Source of the DNA: DATFWC01 sp045801465 | GTDB taxonomy: Bacteria; Pseudomonadota; Alphaproteobacteria; Rhizobiales; Xanthobacteraceae | DNA: 19,345 nt | Direction: 5' to 3' | Assembly: GCA_045801465.1 (NCBI GenBank) | Contig: JBJMSU010000219.1 | Coordinates: 1 to 19,345, forward strand | Part shown: one piece after another, positions 1 to 8,113 of the stretch | Layout: each line of letters opens with the position of its first letter | Numbering within the stretch: the stretch's first letter is position 1 | Notes under the pieces: model-generated | The model's database searches: none | The model's input: the letters and a program-made list of their open reading frames with translations, nothing else | What the model was told of the DNA's origin: nothing | Made by a program: the position numbers and the translations under genes

Positions 1-1083
1 GAGGCGATCGGGCTTGCGCTTCCGTATTCGGCCGGGGCGCCGGCCCCCTACGAATTGCGCGACAGGTTTTGCACCATCGCGGGCGAGAAGGTCATGGAGT
101 TGATCGTCCAGCAAATCCGGCCGCGCGACATCGTCACGCGCAAGGCGCTGGAGAACGCGGCCGCGGTGGTCGCGGCCTCCGGCGGCTCGACCAACGCGGC
201 GCTGCACCTGCCGGCGATCGCGCACGAGTGCGGGGTGGTGTTCGACTTGTTCGATGTGGCCGAAGTCTTCAAACGGACACCTTACGTCGCAGATTTGAAA
301 CCGGGCGGCCGTTATGTCGCCAAGGATTTATTCGAAGCTGGCGGCGTGCCGCTCCTCATGAAAACCTTGCTCGACCACGGCTACCTGCACGGCGACTGCA
401 TGACCGTTACCGGACGCACGATTGCCGAGAACATGCGCGCCGTGAAATGGAATCCCGACCAGGACGTCGTGCTTCCGGCCGACAAGCCGTTGTCGCCGAC
501 CGGCGGCGTCGTCGGCTTGAAAGGTAATCTCGCGCCGGAAGGTGCGATCGTGAAGATTGCCGGCCTGGAGAACCTCAAGTTCACCGGGCCGGCGCGCTGC
601 TTCGACTGCGAAGAGGACGCGTTCGAGGCGGTGAAGAACCGGACCTATCGGGAAGGCGAGGTCCTGGTCATCCGCTACGAGGGACCGAAGGGCGGTCCGG
701 GCATGCGCGAGATGCTGGCCACCACGGCCGCTCTGTATGGCCAGGGCATGGGGTCGAAGGTGGCGCTGATCACCGACGGCCGCTTCTCCGGCGCGACGCG
801 CGGCTTCTGCGTCGGCCATGTCGGACCGGAAGCCGCAATCGGCGGGCCGATCGCGCTCCTGAAAGACGGCGACGTCATCAGCCTCGATGCCGAGGCGGGG
901 ACGATGAGTGTTCAGCTTTCGGACGACGAATTGACCCGCCGCAAGGCGCAATGGAAGGCGCCGGAGGAGGCGTTCGGTTCGGGTTATTTGTGGAAGTACG
1001 CCCGACAGGTCGGTCCGGCGGTAGCGGGCGCCGTCACCCATCCGGGCGCGCTGGCGGAAAAGCAGTGCTATGCGGACATCTAA
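1..1083 (+). CDS. ilvD: Dihydroxy-acid dehydratase IlvD, 3' part (5' end outside window)
   Basis: IlvD removes water from 2,3-dihydroxy-isovalerate and -methylvalerate to give the 2-keto acids that precede valine, leucine and isoleucine; it is a cytoplasmic Fe-S enzyme. The frame is open from base 1, so the start lies upstream; about 360 residues are visible of the roughly 570-615 usual for the family. Recognisable IlvD/Edd blocks occur in order: EAIGLALPYSAGAPAPYE, AASGGSTNAALHLPAIAHE, GDCMTVTGRTIAENM, TGGVVGLKGNLAPEGAIVK, RYEGPKGGPGMREML, ITDGRFSGATRGFCVGHVGPEA, and the rhizobial-type ending EKQCYADI. The first block normally sits just after an Fe-S cysteine region, which is therefore missing here only because of the window edge. 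The last 14 bases overlap the following gene. The wording of the blocks fits IlvD rather than the related phosphogluconate dehydratase Edd. No frameshift or decay is visible. Confidence 0.96.
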   Translation, partial: EAIGLALPYSAGAPAPYELRDRFCTIAGEKVMELIVQQIRPRDIVTRKALENAAAVVAASGGSTNAALHLPAIAHECGVVFDLFDVAEVFKRTPYVADLKPGGRYVAKDLFEAGGVPLLMKTLLDHGYLHGDCMTVTGRTIAENMRAVKWNPDQDVVLPADKPLSPTGGVVGLKGNLAPEGAIVKIAGLENLKFTGPARCFDCEEDAFEAVKNRTYREGEVLVIRYEGPKGGPGMREMLATTAALYGQGMGSKVALITDGRFSGATRGFCVGHVGPEAAIGGPIALLKDGDVISLDAEAGTMSVQLSDDELTRRKAQWKAPEEAFGSGYLWKYARQVGPAVAGAVTHPGALAEKQCYADI

Positions 1084-2053
1084 CGAGCTGGCACGCATCA
1101 TCGTGATCGGCCTCGGCTTGGGCTTAAGCCCCGCCGTGGCGCTCGATGGCACACCGAGCGACGGGCCGGCTCCGGTCAGTATCGACCGCGTCACGGTTCC
1201 TCCCGGCGCGCCTGCCGTCAACATCGAACGTTTGCCGCCGGCAGCCGCGCCGGGTCGGCCAAGCCCAGCCCTTGCCGCTCCCTCGCGCAGTCTCGATATT
1301 CCGCGTCCTCCGGGATCGGTGGCGGGCGCGGCCGCGGGGGGCCGCGCACCGGTGCTGACTCCCGTCGAAGCGTTCCGATCCGGCGCCCAGGCCTTGCGCG
1401 CGGGCGAGAAGGCGAAAGCCGTGACGTCGCTGCAATACGCCGCCGAGCAGGGTCACGCGCTCGCCCAATGGAAGCTCGGGCGCATGTATGCGGAAGGCGA
1501 CGGCGTGGAGCGCAGCGATGTGCGCGCCTTCGAGTACTTCCGCCGCATTGCCGATGCCTACGCCGATGACAGCCCGGGCACGCCGCAGGCCCGTTTCGTG
1601 GCCAATGCCTTTGTGGCCCTCGGTCATTACTATCTCGACGGGATCCCCGACTCGGCCGTCAAGGCGGACCCGGTGCGCGCCCACGAGATGTTCTCGTACG
1701 CGGCCTCCTATTTCGGCGATCCCGACGCGCAGTACTATCTGGCCAGGCTCTATCTCGACGGCAAGGGCACGTCACGCGATGCGCGCCAAGCCGCGCGCTG
1801 GCTCAGCCTCGCCGCCAACAAGGGCCAGCATCAGGCGCAGGCGCTGCTCGGCCGCATGCTGTTCAAGGGCGAGGCCGTCCCGCGGCAGAGCGCACGTGGA
1901 CTGATGTGGCTCACGCTGGCTCGCGACAGCGCCACAGCCGACGAGGCATGGATCGCCGACCTCTACGACTCCGCCTTCAGGCAAGCCACCGACGAGGAGC
2001 GCGCCGTGGCGCTGGTCATGCTCGAGCGTTGGATCAAAGGCCGCCGCGACTGA
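1070..2053 (+). CDS. exoR: Secreted Sel1-repeat protein, ExoR-like
   Basis: A 327-residue protein. An N-terminal signal peptide (hydrophobic residues 9-24, likely cut after AVA near residue 24) is followed by a Pro/Ala-rich linker (about 28-95) and then Sel1-type helical repeats (about 100-290). Typical repeat words are YAAEQGHALAQWKLGRMYAE, AASYFGDPDAQYYLARLYLD and SLAANKGQHQAQALLGRMLF. The order and spacing of the repeats match ExoR as I recall it. In Sinorhizobium and Agrobacterium, ExoR is a periplasmic inhibitor of the ExoS/ChvG-ChvI two-component system and represses succinoglycan synthesis. The protein is longer than S. meliloti ExoR (about 268 residues), mainly through the linker. The start at 1070 gives the signal peptide and overlaps ilvD by 14 bases, suggesting coupled translation. 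Family membership is strong; the regulatory role is inferred, and no exoS/chvI genes are in the window. Confidence 0.82.
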   Translation: MRTSNELARIIVIGLGLGLSPAVALDGTPSDGPAPVSIDRVTVPPGAPAVNIERLPPAAAPGRPSPALAAPSRSLDIPRPPGSVAGAAAGGRAPVLTPVEAFRSGAQALRAGEKAKAVTSLQYAAEQGHALAQWKLGRMYAEGDGVERSDVRAFEYFRRIADAYADDSPGTPQARFVANAFVALGHYYLDGIPDSAVKADPVRAHEMFSYAASYFGDPDAQYYLARLYLDGKGTSRDARQAARWLSLAANKGQHQAQALLGRMLFKGEAVPRQSARGLMWLTLARDSATADEAWIADLYDSAFRQATDEERAVALVMLERWIKGRRD

Positions 2054-2057
2054 CCTT

Positions 2058-2091
2058 GTTGCGTCAGGCGGGCAAATGCGCCTGGTGCAAC
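2058..2091. terminator. Hairpin between convergent exoR-like gene and xthA
   Basis: Stem arms GTTGC (2058-2062) and CAGGCG (2065-2070) pair with CGCCTG (2079-2084) and GCAAC (2087-2091). A GT/GT bulge separates the two helices and the loop is 8 bases. The hairpin starts 4 bases after the exoR-like stop and ends 22 bases before the xthA stop, the place for a bidirectional terminator. There is no clear T-run on either strand, so intrinsic termination is not certain. Confidence 0.5.
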
Positions 2092-2113
2092 GCTGATCGG
2101 TGGGCGAGCCGCC

Positions 2114-2905
2114 TCACCGCGCCTCGAGGTCGAGCTCCACTACCACCGGGACATGATCGGACGGCCGCTCCCAGCCGCGCACGTGCTTGTCGATTCCGGC
2201 CCCCACCAAGCGGTCCGCCGCCTGCGGCGAGAGCAGCACGTGATCGATGCGCAGCCCCCGGTTCCGCTGCCACGCGCCGGCCTGATAATCCCAGAACGAA
2301 AACAGACCCGGCGCGTCGCTCACGGCGCGGATCGCATCGATGAGACCGAGGTTGGTCAGCGACCGGAACTTGGCGCGCGTCTCCGGCTTGAACAGCGCGT
2401 CGCCGACCCAGGCCGCCGGCTCATAGACGTCCGCGTCGTCGGGAATGACATTGTAGTCCCCGGCGAGCACCAGCGGCTCTTCCAGGCTTATCCGCCCCCG
2501 CGCATAGCCGAGCAGGCGTTCCATCCACCGCAGCTTGAAGCCGTATTTGTCGCTGTCGGGCGGATTGCCGTTGGGCAGGTAGAGCGAGGCGACACGCAAC
2601 ACGCCGGTCCTGGTCGACACCACCGCTTCGAGAAAACGGGCGTGATCGTCGGCGCTGTCGCCGGGAAGCCGGGGCGTTATCTCGTCGAACGGAAGCTTCG
2701 ACAGGATGGCGACGCCATTGAAGGTTTTTTGACCATGGATCGCTAGATTGTACCCGAGCGCCTCCAGAGGCTCGCGCGGAAACCCGTCGTCGACGCACTT
2801 GGTCTCCTGAAGGCAAACGATATCCGGCTGTCGGGCGTTGAGCCAGACGACCAGGTTGTCGAGCCGCTGCTTGATCGAATTGACGTTCCAGGTGGCGACG
2901 AGCAT
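2114..2905 (-). CDS. xthA: Exodeoxyribonuclease III (AP endonuclease)
   Basis: XthA cuts DNA at abasic sites and degrades one strand of duplex DNA from the 3' end; it serves base-excision repair in the cytoplasm. From the chosen start the protein is 263 residues, the normal size. Catalytic residues of the exonuclease III/APE1 fold fall at their expected places: N7, E34 in LQETK, Y109, D150 and N152 in GDYN, D221 in RIDHVLLS, and D250-H251 in SDHVPV. E34 and Y109 have the same numbers as in E. coli exonuclease III. The frame extends upstream to 3040, but those residues (with SAYPLYPCPSENPAS) are unlike the family. The ATG at 2905 begins the conserved MLVATWNVNS, so it is preferred. It converges on the exoR-like gene and is divergent from the RND adaptor. 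Confidence 0.95.
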   Translation of the reverse strand: MLVATWNVNSIKQRLDNLVVWLNARQPDIVCLQETKCVDDGFPREPLEALGYNLAIHGQKTFNGVAILSKLPFDEITPRLPGDSADDHARFLEAVVSTRTGVLRVASLYLPNGNPPDSDKYGFKLRWMERLLGYARGRISLEEPLVLAGDYNVIPDDADVYEPAAWVGDALFKPETRAKFRSLTNLGLIDAIRAVSDAPGLFSFWDYQAGAWQRNRGLRIDHVLLSPQAADRLVGAGIDKHVRGWERPSDHVPVVVELDLEAR

Positions 2906-3150
2906 GAGGATCAAAATTTCGCGCGGGCGGACCATGCCCGATCGTGGCGAGCAGGGAAAGAGGCGGAATTCGACCGCCGATGCGGGGTTTTCCGACGGGC
3001 AAGGGTATAGGGGATATGCCGAGGATGTGATGATGGGCAACGGTGCGGCGTTATGGTAGGAGTCACTTGGGAGCGCTGGGGCATTATAGGGGCCAGAGCC
3101 AGGAAGGAAGCCCAGGGCAGGGCGACGGAGCCTGGGCCGTCGGCACCACG
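2906..3150. promoter_or_regulatory. Divergent gap between xthA and RND adaptor
   Basis: This 245-base gap must carry the promoters of xthA (leftward) and the efflux operon (rightward), but I could not identify convincing -35/-10 boxes or an operator. A small inverted repeat, GCCCAGG (3110-3116) with CCTGGGC (3131-3137), lies just before the adaptor ATG and directly after a purine-rich AGGAAGGAAG. It could fold in the mRNA leader. No adjacent regulator gene is present. Confidence 0.3.
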
Positions 3151-4293
3151 ATGAAGAAGCAAACTTGGGTCTTGTGGGGGATCATCCTTGCCGGCCTGGC
3201 GGCCGCCGCATGGGTGACGAAGCCCCATTGGGCTCCCGATGGCGCCGTCGCCCAGGCGCCGCGCGGGCAGCAGAGCGCGCCGCGGGCCGTTCCGGTCGAG
3301 GTCGCCACGGCGGTCAAGAAATCGGTGCCGGTGCGCATCGAAGCGCTCGGAACCGTCACCCCGATCGCCAACGTGGCGATCAAGTCGCGCCTGGAAACCG
3401 ACATCGTCGCGGTTCATTTTGCCGACGGCGCGCTGGTCAACGAGGGCGACGTCCTGTTCACCCTCGACAACCGTACTCTGCAGGCACAGATCCGCCAGGC
3501 CGAAGGCATTCTCGCGCGCGACAAGGCGCAACTGGAAGCCGCCGAGCGCGATATCAGGCGCTACACCGAACTGGTGGCGAAAAACGCCACGCCCATCACC
3601 AATCTCGACAACGCCAAGACCCAGGCCGATACGGCGCGTGCCAACATCAAGGCGGACGAAGCCGCGCTCGAGAATCTCAACGTGCAGCTGAGCTACACCA
3701 CGATCCGGGCGCCGATCTCGGGCCGCATCAGCGCGGCAATGGTGAAGGCCGGCAATTTCGTGCGGCCGAGCGACGTCGCGCCGCTCGCCACCATCAACCA
3801 GATCGCACCCATCTACGTCTCGTTCGGGCTGCCGCAGCGCATCCTGCCCGAGGTGCGCGACGCCATGGCGGAATCCAATGCCGCCGTCGAGGCGATCGTG
3901 CCCGGCGAAAACAGGCGCGCCACCGGCCGGCTGACCATGATCGAGAATGCGGTCGAGTCGGCGACCGGCATGGTGACGCTGCGCGCGACGATGGACAACA
4001 AGAACGAGCTCCTGTGGCCGGGGACGCTCGTCACCGCCCAGTTGACGCTCCGCGTCGAGCAGGCTGTCACCATCCCGAACGTCGCCGTTCAGGTCGGACA
4101 ATCCGCCAACTTCGTCTATGTTATCCAGGACGGCGTTGCGTCCGTCCGTCCCGTCAAGGTGGCGCGCACGCTCGACAGCGAGGCGGTCATCGCGAGCGGG
4201 CTGGAGGACGCCGAGGTCGTGGTCACCGACGGACAATTGCTGCTGACCAATGGCTCGAGGGTGGCCGTGCGCGAGCCCAAGGCAGGAACCTGA
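3151..4293 (+). CDS. RND efflux periplasmic adaptor (MdtA-like membrane fusion protein)
   Basis: A 380-residue periplasmic adaptor that links an inner-membrane RND pump to an outer-membrane channel. Residues 6-22 form one hydrophobic N-terminal segment (WVLWGIILAGLAAAAW) with no lipobox cysteine, so it is an uncleaved anchor or a signal peptide. Next come a lipoyl/barrel-sandwich half (about 60-107), an alpha-helical hairpin (about 108-178), the second lipoyl half with TTIRAPISGRIS (183-194), then beta-barrel and membrane-proximal domains. YVSFGLPQRILPEV and the later MVTLRATMDN resemble MdtA-type adaptors. A GTG at 3043 would extend the frame, but the ATG at 3151 places the anchor at the N terminus. 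No good Shine-Dalgarno sequence sits at normal distance. It is followed after 6 bases by the pump gene, clearly one operon. The substrate cannot be read from sequence. Confidence 0.93.
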   Translation: MKKQTWVLWGIILAGLAAAAWVTKPHWAPDGAVAQAPRGQQSAPRAVPVEVATAVKKSVPVRIEALGTVTPIANVAIKSRLETDIVAVHFADGALVNEGDVLFTLDNRTLQAQIRQAEGILARDKAQLEAAERDIRRYTELVAKNATPITNLDNAKTQADTARANIKADEAALENLNVQLSYTTIRAPISGRISAAMVKAGNFVRPSDVAPLATINQIAPIYVSFGLPQRILPEVRDAMAESNAAVEAIVPGENRRATGRLTMIENAVESATGMVTLRATMDNKNELLWPGTLVTAQLTLRVEQAVTIPNVAVQVGQSANFVYVIQDGVASVRPVKVARTLDSEAVIASGLEDAEVVVTDGQLLLTNGSRVAVREPKAGT

Positions 4294-4299
4294 ACAGCG

Positions 4300-7200
4300 A
4301 TGAGCCTGTCCGAACTGTGCATTCGCAGGCCCGTCATGACGACGCTCGTTACCGCGTCGATCATCGTGTTCGGCGCCTTCGCCTACCGGTTATTGCCGGT
4401 CGCCGCGCTGCCCAAGGTCGATTTCCCCACCATCCAGGTGACCGCCCAGCTTCCCGGAGCCAGCCCGGAAACCATGGCCGCCTCGGTCGCCGCCCCGATC
4501 GAACGGCAATTGTCGACGATCGCCGGCATCTCGTCGATGACGTCGTCGTCATCGCTTGGCAACACCTCGATCACCATCCAGTTCGATTTGAACCGCGACA
4601 TCGACGGCGCCGCCCTCGACGTGCAAACGGCGTTGACCATCGCGCAGCGACGGCTACCGGTGGAAATGACCACCCCGCCGAGCTTCCGCAAAGTCAATCC
4701 GGGCGATTTCCCGGTCCTGTTCATCTCCATCATCTCGCCGACGCTGCCGCTGTCTACCGTGCACGAATACGGCGACACCATCGCGCAGCAGATCTCGCAG
4801 CTTCCGGGGATCGCCCAGGTCCTGGTCTATGGCGCGCAGAAGTTCGCGGTGCGGGTCCAGGTCGACCCGATTGCAGCCGCCGCACGCAACATTTCCCTCG
4901 ACGATGTGCGCAACGCCGTCGCCAAGACCAATTCCAACGTTCCGGTGGGCACGCTGTCCGGGCCGACCCAGAACGTGACGTTGCAGGCCACCGCCGCCAT
5001 CGAACGCGCGGCCGATTACCGTCACGTCGTGGTGGCGTGGCGCAACGGCATGCCGATCAAGCTGCAGGATATCGCCCGCGTCATCGACAGCGTCGAGAAC
5101 GACAAGGTCGCGAGCTGGTTCAACGGCGATCGCGCCATCGTGCTGGCGATTCAGCGCCAGCCCGACGCCAATACGGTCGAGGTGGTGGACTCCGTGCGCG
5201 ACAAGCTGCCGAGCTTCCGCGCTCAGATTCCGGCATCGATCCGCATGCAAGTCATGCTGGACCGCTCGGTCTTGATCCGCCAGTCGGTGGTGGACGTCCA
5301 GGAGACATTGGGGATCGCCATCGCGCTCGTCATCCTGGTGATCTTCCTGTTCCTGCGCTCGGCCGCGGCAACGCTGATCCCGGCGCTGGCGGTGCCGATA
5401 TCGCTGATCGGCACCTGCGCGGCGATGTACGCGTTCGGATTCTCCATCAACAACATGACGCTTCTGGCGCTGACCCTGTCGGTCGGCTTTGTCGTCGACG
5501 ACGCGATCGTCATGCTGGAAAACATCATGCGCCACATCGAGGGCGGGATGCGGCCGTTCGAAGCCGCCTTGAAGGGCGCGCGCGAGATCGGCTTCACCAT
5601 CATTTCGATCACGTTCTCGCTCATTGCGGTGTTCATTCCCGTCCTGCTCATGGGCGGCGTCGTCGGCCGCGTGTTCCGGGAATTCGCGGTGTCGATCTCT
5701 GTCGCCATCGTGGTGTCGGGGTTCGTGTCGCTGACGCTCACGCCGATGCTGTGCGCGCGCGTGCTGCGCAGTCACCGTCCGGGCGAAAAGAAGCAGATGT
5801 GGCTGCTGCGCGCCTTCGAGGCGACGTTCAATGGTTGGCTGCGCGCCTACGAGTGGAGCCTCGACCGGGTGCTGAAGGCAAAGTTCGTGATGCTGCTCGT
5901 CACGTTCGCCACGATCGGCGGCACGGTTTATCTCTATCTCGCCATTCCCAAAGGCTTCTTTCCCACCGAGGACACCGGTCTGCTCATCGGCGTGACCGAG
6001 GGCGCGACCGACATCTCGTTTCAGGCGATGGTCGAGCACCAGGCCAAGGTGGCGGCGATTGTTCGTTCCGACAAGGCGGTCGATTACGTCAATTCAACGG
6101 TCGGCGTCGGCGGTCCCAACCCCACGACCAATTATGGCCGCATGTTCATTGCACTCAAGCCGAAGTCCGAGCGCCAGGAGACGTCGAGCCAGATCATTCA
6201 GCGCCTGCGCCGCGCCACCAACGTCGTGCCCGGCATGGCCGCCTATTTCCAGAATATCCAGAACATCAATATCGGCGGCCGCATTTCCAAGAGCCAGTAT
6301 CAATATACGTTGCAATCGAGCGACGCCGAAGCGCTCTACCGCATCGCGCCGGACCTGCGCGACAAGATCGCAAAGTTCGACGGGGTGCAGGACGTCACCA
6401 CCGATCTCTATATCAAGAATCCGCAGATGACGATCGAGATCGACCGCGAGAAGGCGGCGATCTACGGCATCACGGTCGATCAGATCCGCCAGGAGCTGTT
6501 CAATGCCTTCGGCAGCCGGCAGGTGGCGACGATCTACACGCAATCCAACGATTATCAGGTGATCCTCGAAAGCCTGCCCGAGTTCCAGGCCGACCCGTCC
6601 GGCCTGTCCAAGATTTACCTCAAGACCAACGTGACCGCCGGCGGCAGCGGAGCGGGAACGGCCCCCGCCACGGCGGGCGGCGGCATCAGCGGCGTCGGGA
6701 CGCTGCAGGGACCGGTCGTGCCGCTCTCGGCGGTGACGAAGTTCGTCCCGAGCGTCGGACCTCTTCAGGTCAATCACCAGGGCCAGCAGCCGGCGGTGAC
6801 CATCTCATTCAATCTGGCACCGGGCCACTCGCTGGGGCAGGCGGTGGATGCCATCCAGAGGCTCGAGCGCGACGCGCGTCTGCCGCCGACCATCACCACC
6901 GGATTCCAGGGCACCGCGCAGGTGTTTCAGGACTCTCTGAAGGGTCAATGGGTCCTGCTTCTCGCCGCCATCTTCGCGGCTTACGTCATTCTCGGCATCC
7001 TGTACGAGAGCTTCATCCACCCGATCACGATCATTTCCGGCCTGCCCTCGGCCGGCATCGGCGCCCTGGTGACGCTGATGTTCTTCTCGATGGAACTGAG
7101 CGTCATCGCCATGATCGGCATCGTCATGCTGGTCGGCATCGTCAAGAAGAACGCCATCATGATGGTGGATTTCGCCATCGAGCGGCGCCGCGTCGGCATC

Positions 7201-7506
7201 GGCGCCGAGGCGGCGATCCGCGAGGCCGCGCTGCTGCGCTTCCGGCCGATCATGATGACCACCTTCGCGGCGATCTTCGGCAGCCTGCCGATCGCGCTCG
7301 GCACCGGCGCCGGCGCCGAGCTGCGTCAACCGCTCGGCGTCGCCGTGGTCGGCGGCCTGTGCCTGTCGCAGCTGCTCACGCTGTTCATCACGCCGGTGAT
7401 CTACCTCTATCTCGACCGCATCGACCGCCGCCTGCGCCGCACCCTCGAGCCGCAGGTGGAGGAGGTTGCCGAGGTCGAGAAGCCGCGCGCGATTGCGGCG
7501 GAGTGA
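4300..7506 (+). CDS. RND efflux pump, inner-membrane permease (MdtC-like)
   Basis: A 1068-residue proton-driven RND (HAE1) transporter that would take up substrates from the periplasm or membrane and expel them through an adaptor-channel complex. It has the standard architecture: TM1 at 12-33, a large periplasmic loop, TM2-6, a cytoplasmic linker, TM7, a second periplasmic loop and TM8-12. The proton-relay residues are present: D400-D401 in GFVVDDAIVM (TM4) and K949-K950 in VGIVKKNAIM (TM10). The N terminus (IRRPVMTTL, LPKVDFPTIQV, LPGASPETMAASVAAPIE, MTSSSSLG) is very close to E. coli MdtC in my memory. A Gly/Ala-rich insert at about 778-800 lies in the second periplasmic loop. E. coli uses MdtB plus MdtC, but here a single pump gene follows the adaptor, so it is presumably a homotrimer. 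No TolC-type gene is nearby. Substrate unknown. Confidence 0.95.
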   Translation: MSLSELCIRRPVMTTLVTASIIVFGAFAYRLLPVAALPKVDFPTIQVTAQLPGASPETMAASVAAPIERQLSTIAGISSMTSSSSLGNTSITIQFDLNRDIDGAALDVQTALTIAQRRLPVEMTTPPSFRKVNPGDFPVLFISIISPTLPLSTVHEYGDTIAQQISQLPGIAQVLVYGAQKFAVRVQVDPIAAAARNISLDDVRNAVAKTNSNVPVGTLSGPTQNVTLQATAAIERAADYRHVVVAWRNGMPIKLQDIARVIDSVENDKVASWFNGDRAIVLAIQRQPDANTVEVVDSVRDKLPSFRAQIPASIRMQVMLDRSVLIRQSVVDVQETLGIAIALVILVIFLFLRSAAATLIPALAVPISLIGTCAAMYAFGFSINNMTLLALTLSVGFVVDDAIVMLENIMRHIEGGMRPFEAALKGAREIGFTIISITFSLIAVFIPVLLMGGVVGRVFREFAVSISVAIVVSGFVSLTLTPMLCARVLRSHRPGEKKQMWLLRAFEATFNGWLRAYEWSLDRVLKAKFVMLLVTFATIGGTVYLYLAIPKGFFPTEDTGLLIGVTEGATDISFQAMVEHQAKVAAIVRSDKAVDYVNSTVGVGGPNPTTNYGRMFIALKPKSERQETSSQIIQRLRRATNVVPGMAAYFQNIQNINIGGRISKSQYQYTLQSSDAEALYRIAPDLRDKIAKFDGVQDVTTDLYIKNPQMTIEIDREKAAIYGITVDQIRQELFNAFGSRQVATIYTQSNDYQVILESLPEFQADPSGLSKIYLKTNVTAGGSGAGTAPATAGGGISGVGTLQGPVVPLSAVTKFVPSVGPLQVNHQGQQPAVTISFNLAPGHSLGQAVDAIQRLERDARLPPTITTGFQGTAQVFQDSLKGQWVLLLAAIFAAYVILGILYESFIHPITIISGLPSAGIGALVTLMFFSMELSVIAMIGIVMLVGIVKKNAIMMVDFAIERRRVGIGAEAAIREAALLRFRPIMMTTFAAIFGSLPIALGTGAGAELRQPLGVAVVGGLCLSQLLTLFITPVIYLYLDRIDRRLRRTLEPQVEEVAEVEKPRAIAAE

Positions 7507-7510
7507 CTTG

Positions 7511-7661
7511 TAGGGTGGGCAAAGGCGCGCGATTTCGGCCTGTCATGGTGGGCGAGCGATCGTCACAACGATCGCGAGGGAAATTCGTGATCGCGCCGTC
7601 CCTCGCTGCTGTGGCGGCTCGCCCACCAGCAGTGCTGCAGCAGGCGAATTTGCCCGCCCTA
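7511..7661. repeat. REP-like palindromic repeat, TAGGGTGGGC family, copy 1
   Basis: A nested inverted repeat fills the gap between the convergent pump gene and erpA. The outer arms are TAGGGTGGGCAAA (7511-7523) and TTTGCCCGCCCTA (7649-7661), with one mismatch. The middle arms are TGGTGGGCGAGC (7546-7557) and GCTCGCCCACCA (7617-7628), perfect. The inner hairpin is GCGATCGT (7556-7563) with ACGATCGC (7568-7575). It shares its outer core with the repeat at 9337-9441. It may also terminate both flanking genes. Confidence 0.75.
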
Positions 7662-7669
7662 TAACGTTG

Positions 7670-7993
7670 TCACACCGTAAAACTGGTGCCGCAGCCGCAC
7701 GAGGCGGTGGCTTTCGGATTGTTGATGCGGAACGAGGCGCCGATCAGGTCGTCGACGAAATCGATCTCCGCCCCCGCCATGTAATTGAGCGACACAGGAT
7801 CGATCAGCACGGTCGCGCCGTCCTGCGCAATGACGACGTCGTCGTCGGCTTTGCTGCGATCGATGTCGAACTTGTATTGGAAGCCCGAGCAGCCGCCGCC
7901 TTCCACGCTGACGCGCAACATCGCGCCGGCGGATTCCCCCTTGAGGATCTCGCCGATCCGGCGTGCCGCGCGGGCGCTGACCGTGACGTTCAT
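7670..7993 (-). CDS. erpA: A-type iron-sulfur cluster carrier/insertion protein
   Basis: A 107-residue HesB/IscA-family protein that holds Fe-S clusters and delivers them to apo-enzymes in the cytoplasm. The three ligand cysteines are present: C35 in GGGCSGF, and C99 and C101 in the C-terminal CGCGTSF. The ending NNPKATASCGCGTSFTV and the block LIDPVSLNYM are more like ErpA than IscA. The start at 7993 is supported by a strong Shine-Dalgarno sequence (GAGGAGGGG on the minus strand, 7997-8005). A longer minus-strand open frame running to 9295 is only antisense to dgt. It is divergent from dgt and no isc or suf genes are in the window, in keeping with a stand-alone carrier. IlvD upstream is itself an Fe-S enzyme, but no link beyond proximity is shown. 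Confidence 0.93.
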   Translation of the reverse strand: MNVTVSARAARRIGEILKGESAGAMLRVSVEGGGCSGFQYKFDIDRSKADDDVVIAQDGATVLIDPVSLNYMAGAEIDFVDDLIGASFRINNPKATASCGCGTSFTV

Positions 7994-8113
7994 AAACCCC
8001 TCCTCGGGACTCGTCGCATCCAGCCGGGGCTCGGAACAGCCTCGCCCACGTGGACAGGACACCTCCGAATAGGTAAGTGCGCAGGGGCTTGAGGTCAACG
8101 AGCGGCGGACCCG
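7994..8113. promoter_or_regulatory. Divergent erpA/dgt promoter region
   Basis: This 120-base gap separates two genes facing away from each other, so both must start here. The erpA ribosome binding site (7997-8005, minus strand) is strong; dgt has a modest GGCGGA about 7 bases before its ATG. I saw no clear IscR, Fur/Irr or sigma-70 element by eye. Confidence 0.45.

Noticed and set aside
2906..3040. N-terminal extension of XthA to 3040
   Set aside because: The extra 45 residues do not resemble the family. The ATG at 2905 gives catalytic residues at the expected E. coli-like positions.
7511..7661. Short CRISPR-like array from the repeated GGGCGAGC/CGATCG words
   Set aside because: The words are nested inverted repeats, not regularly spaced direct repeats, and no cas gene is present.
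3165..7664. A 1499-codon open frame overlapping both RND genes in another frame
   Set aside because: Its translation is Arg/Gly/His-rich low-complexity sequence of the kind seen in the shifted frame of GC-rich genes, while the two RND proteins are full length and canonical. It has no domain of its own.
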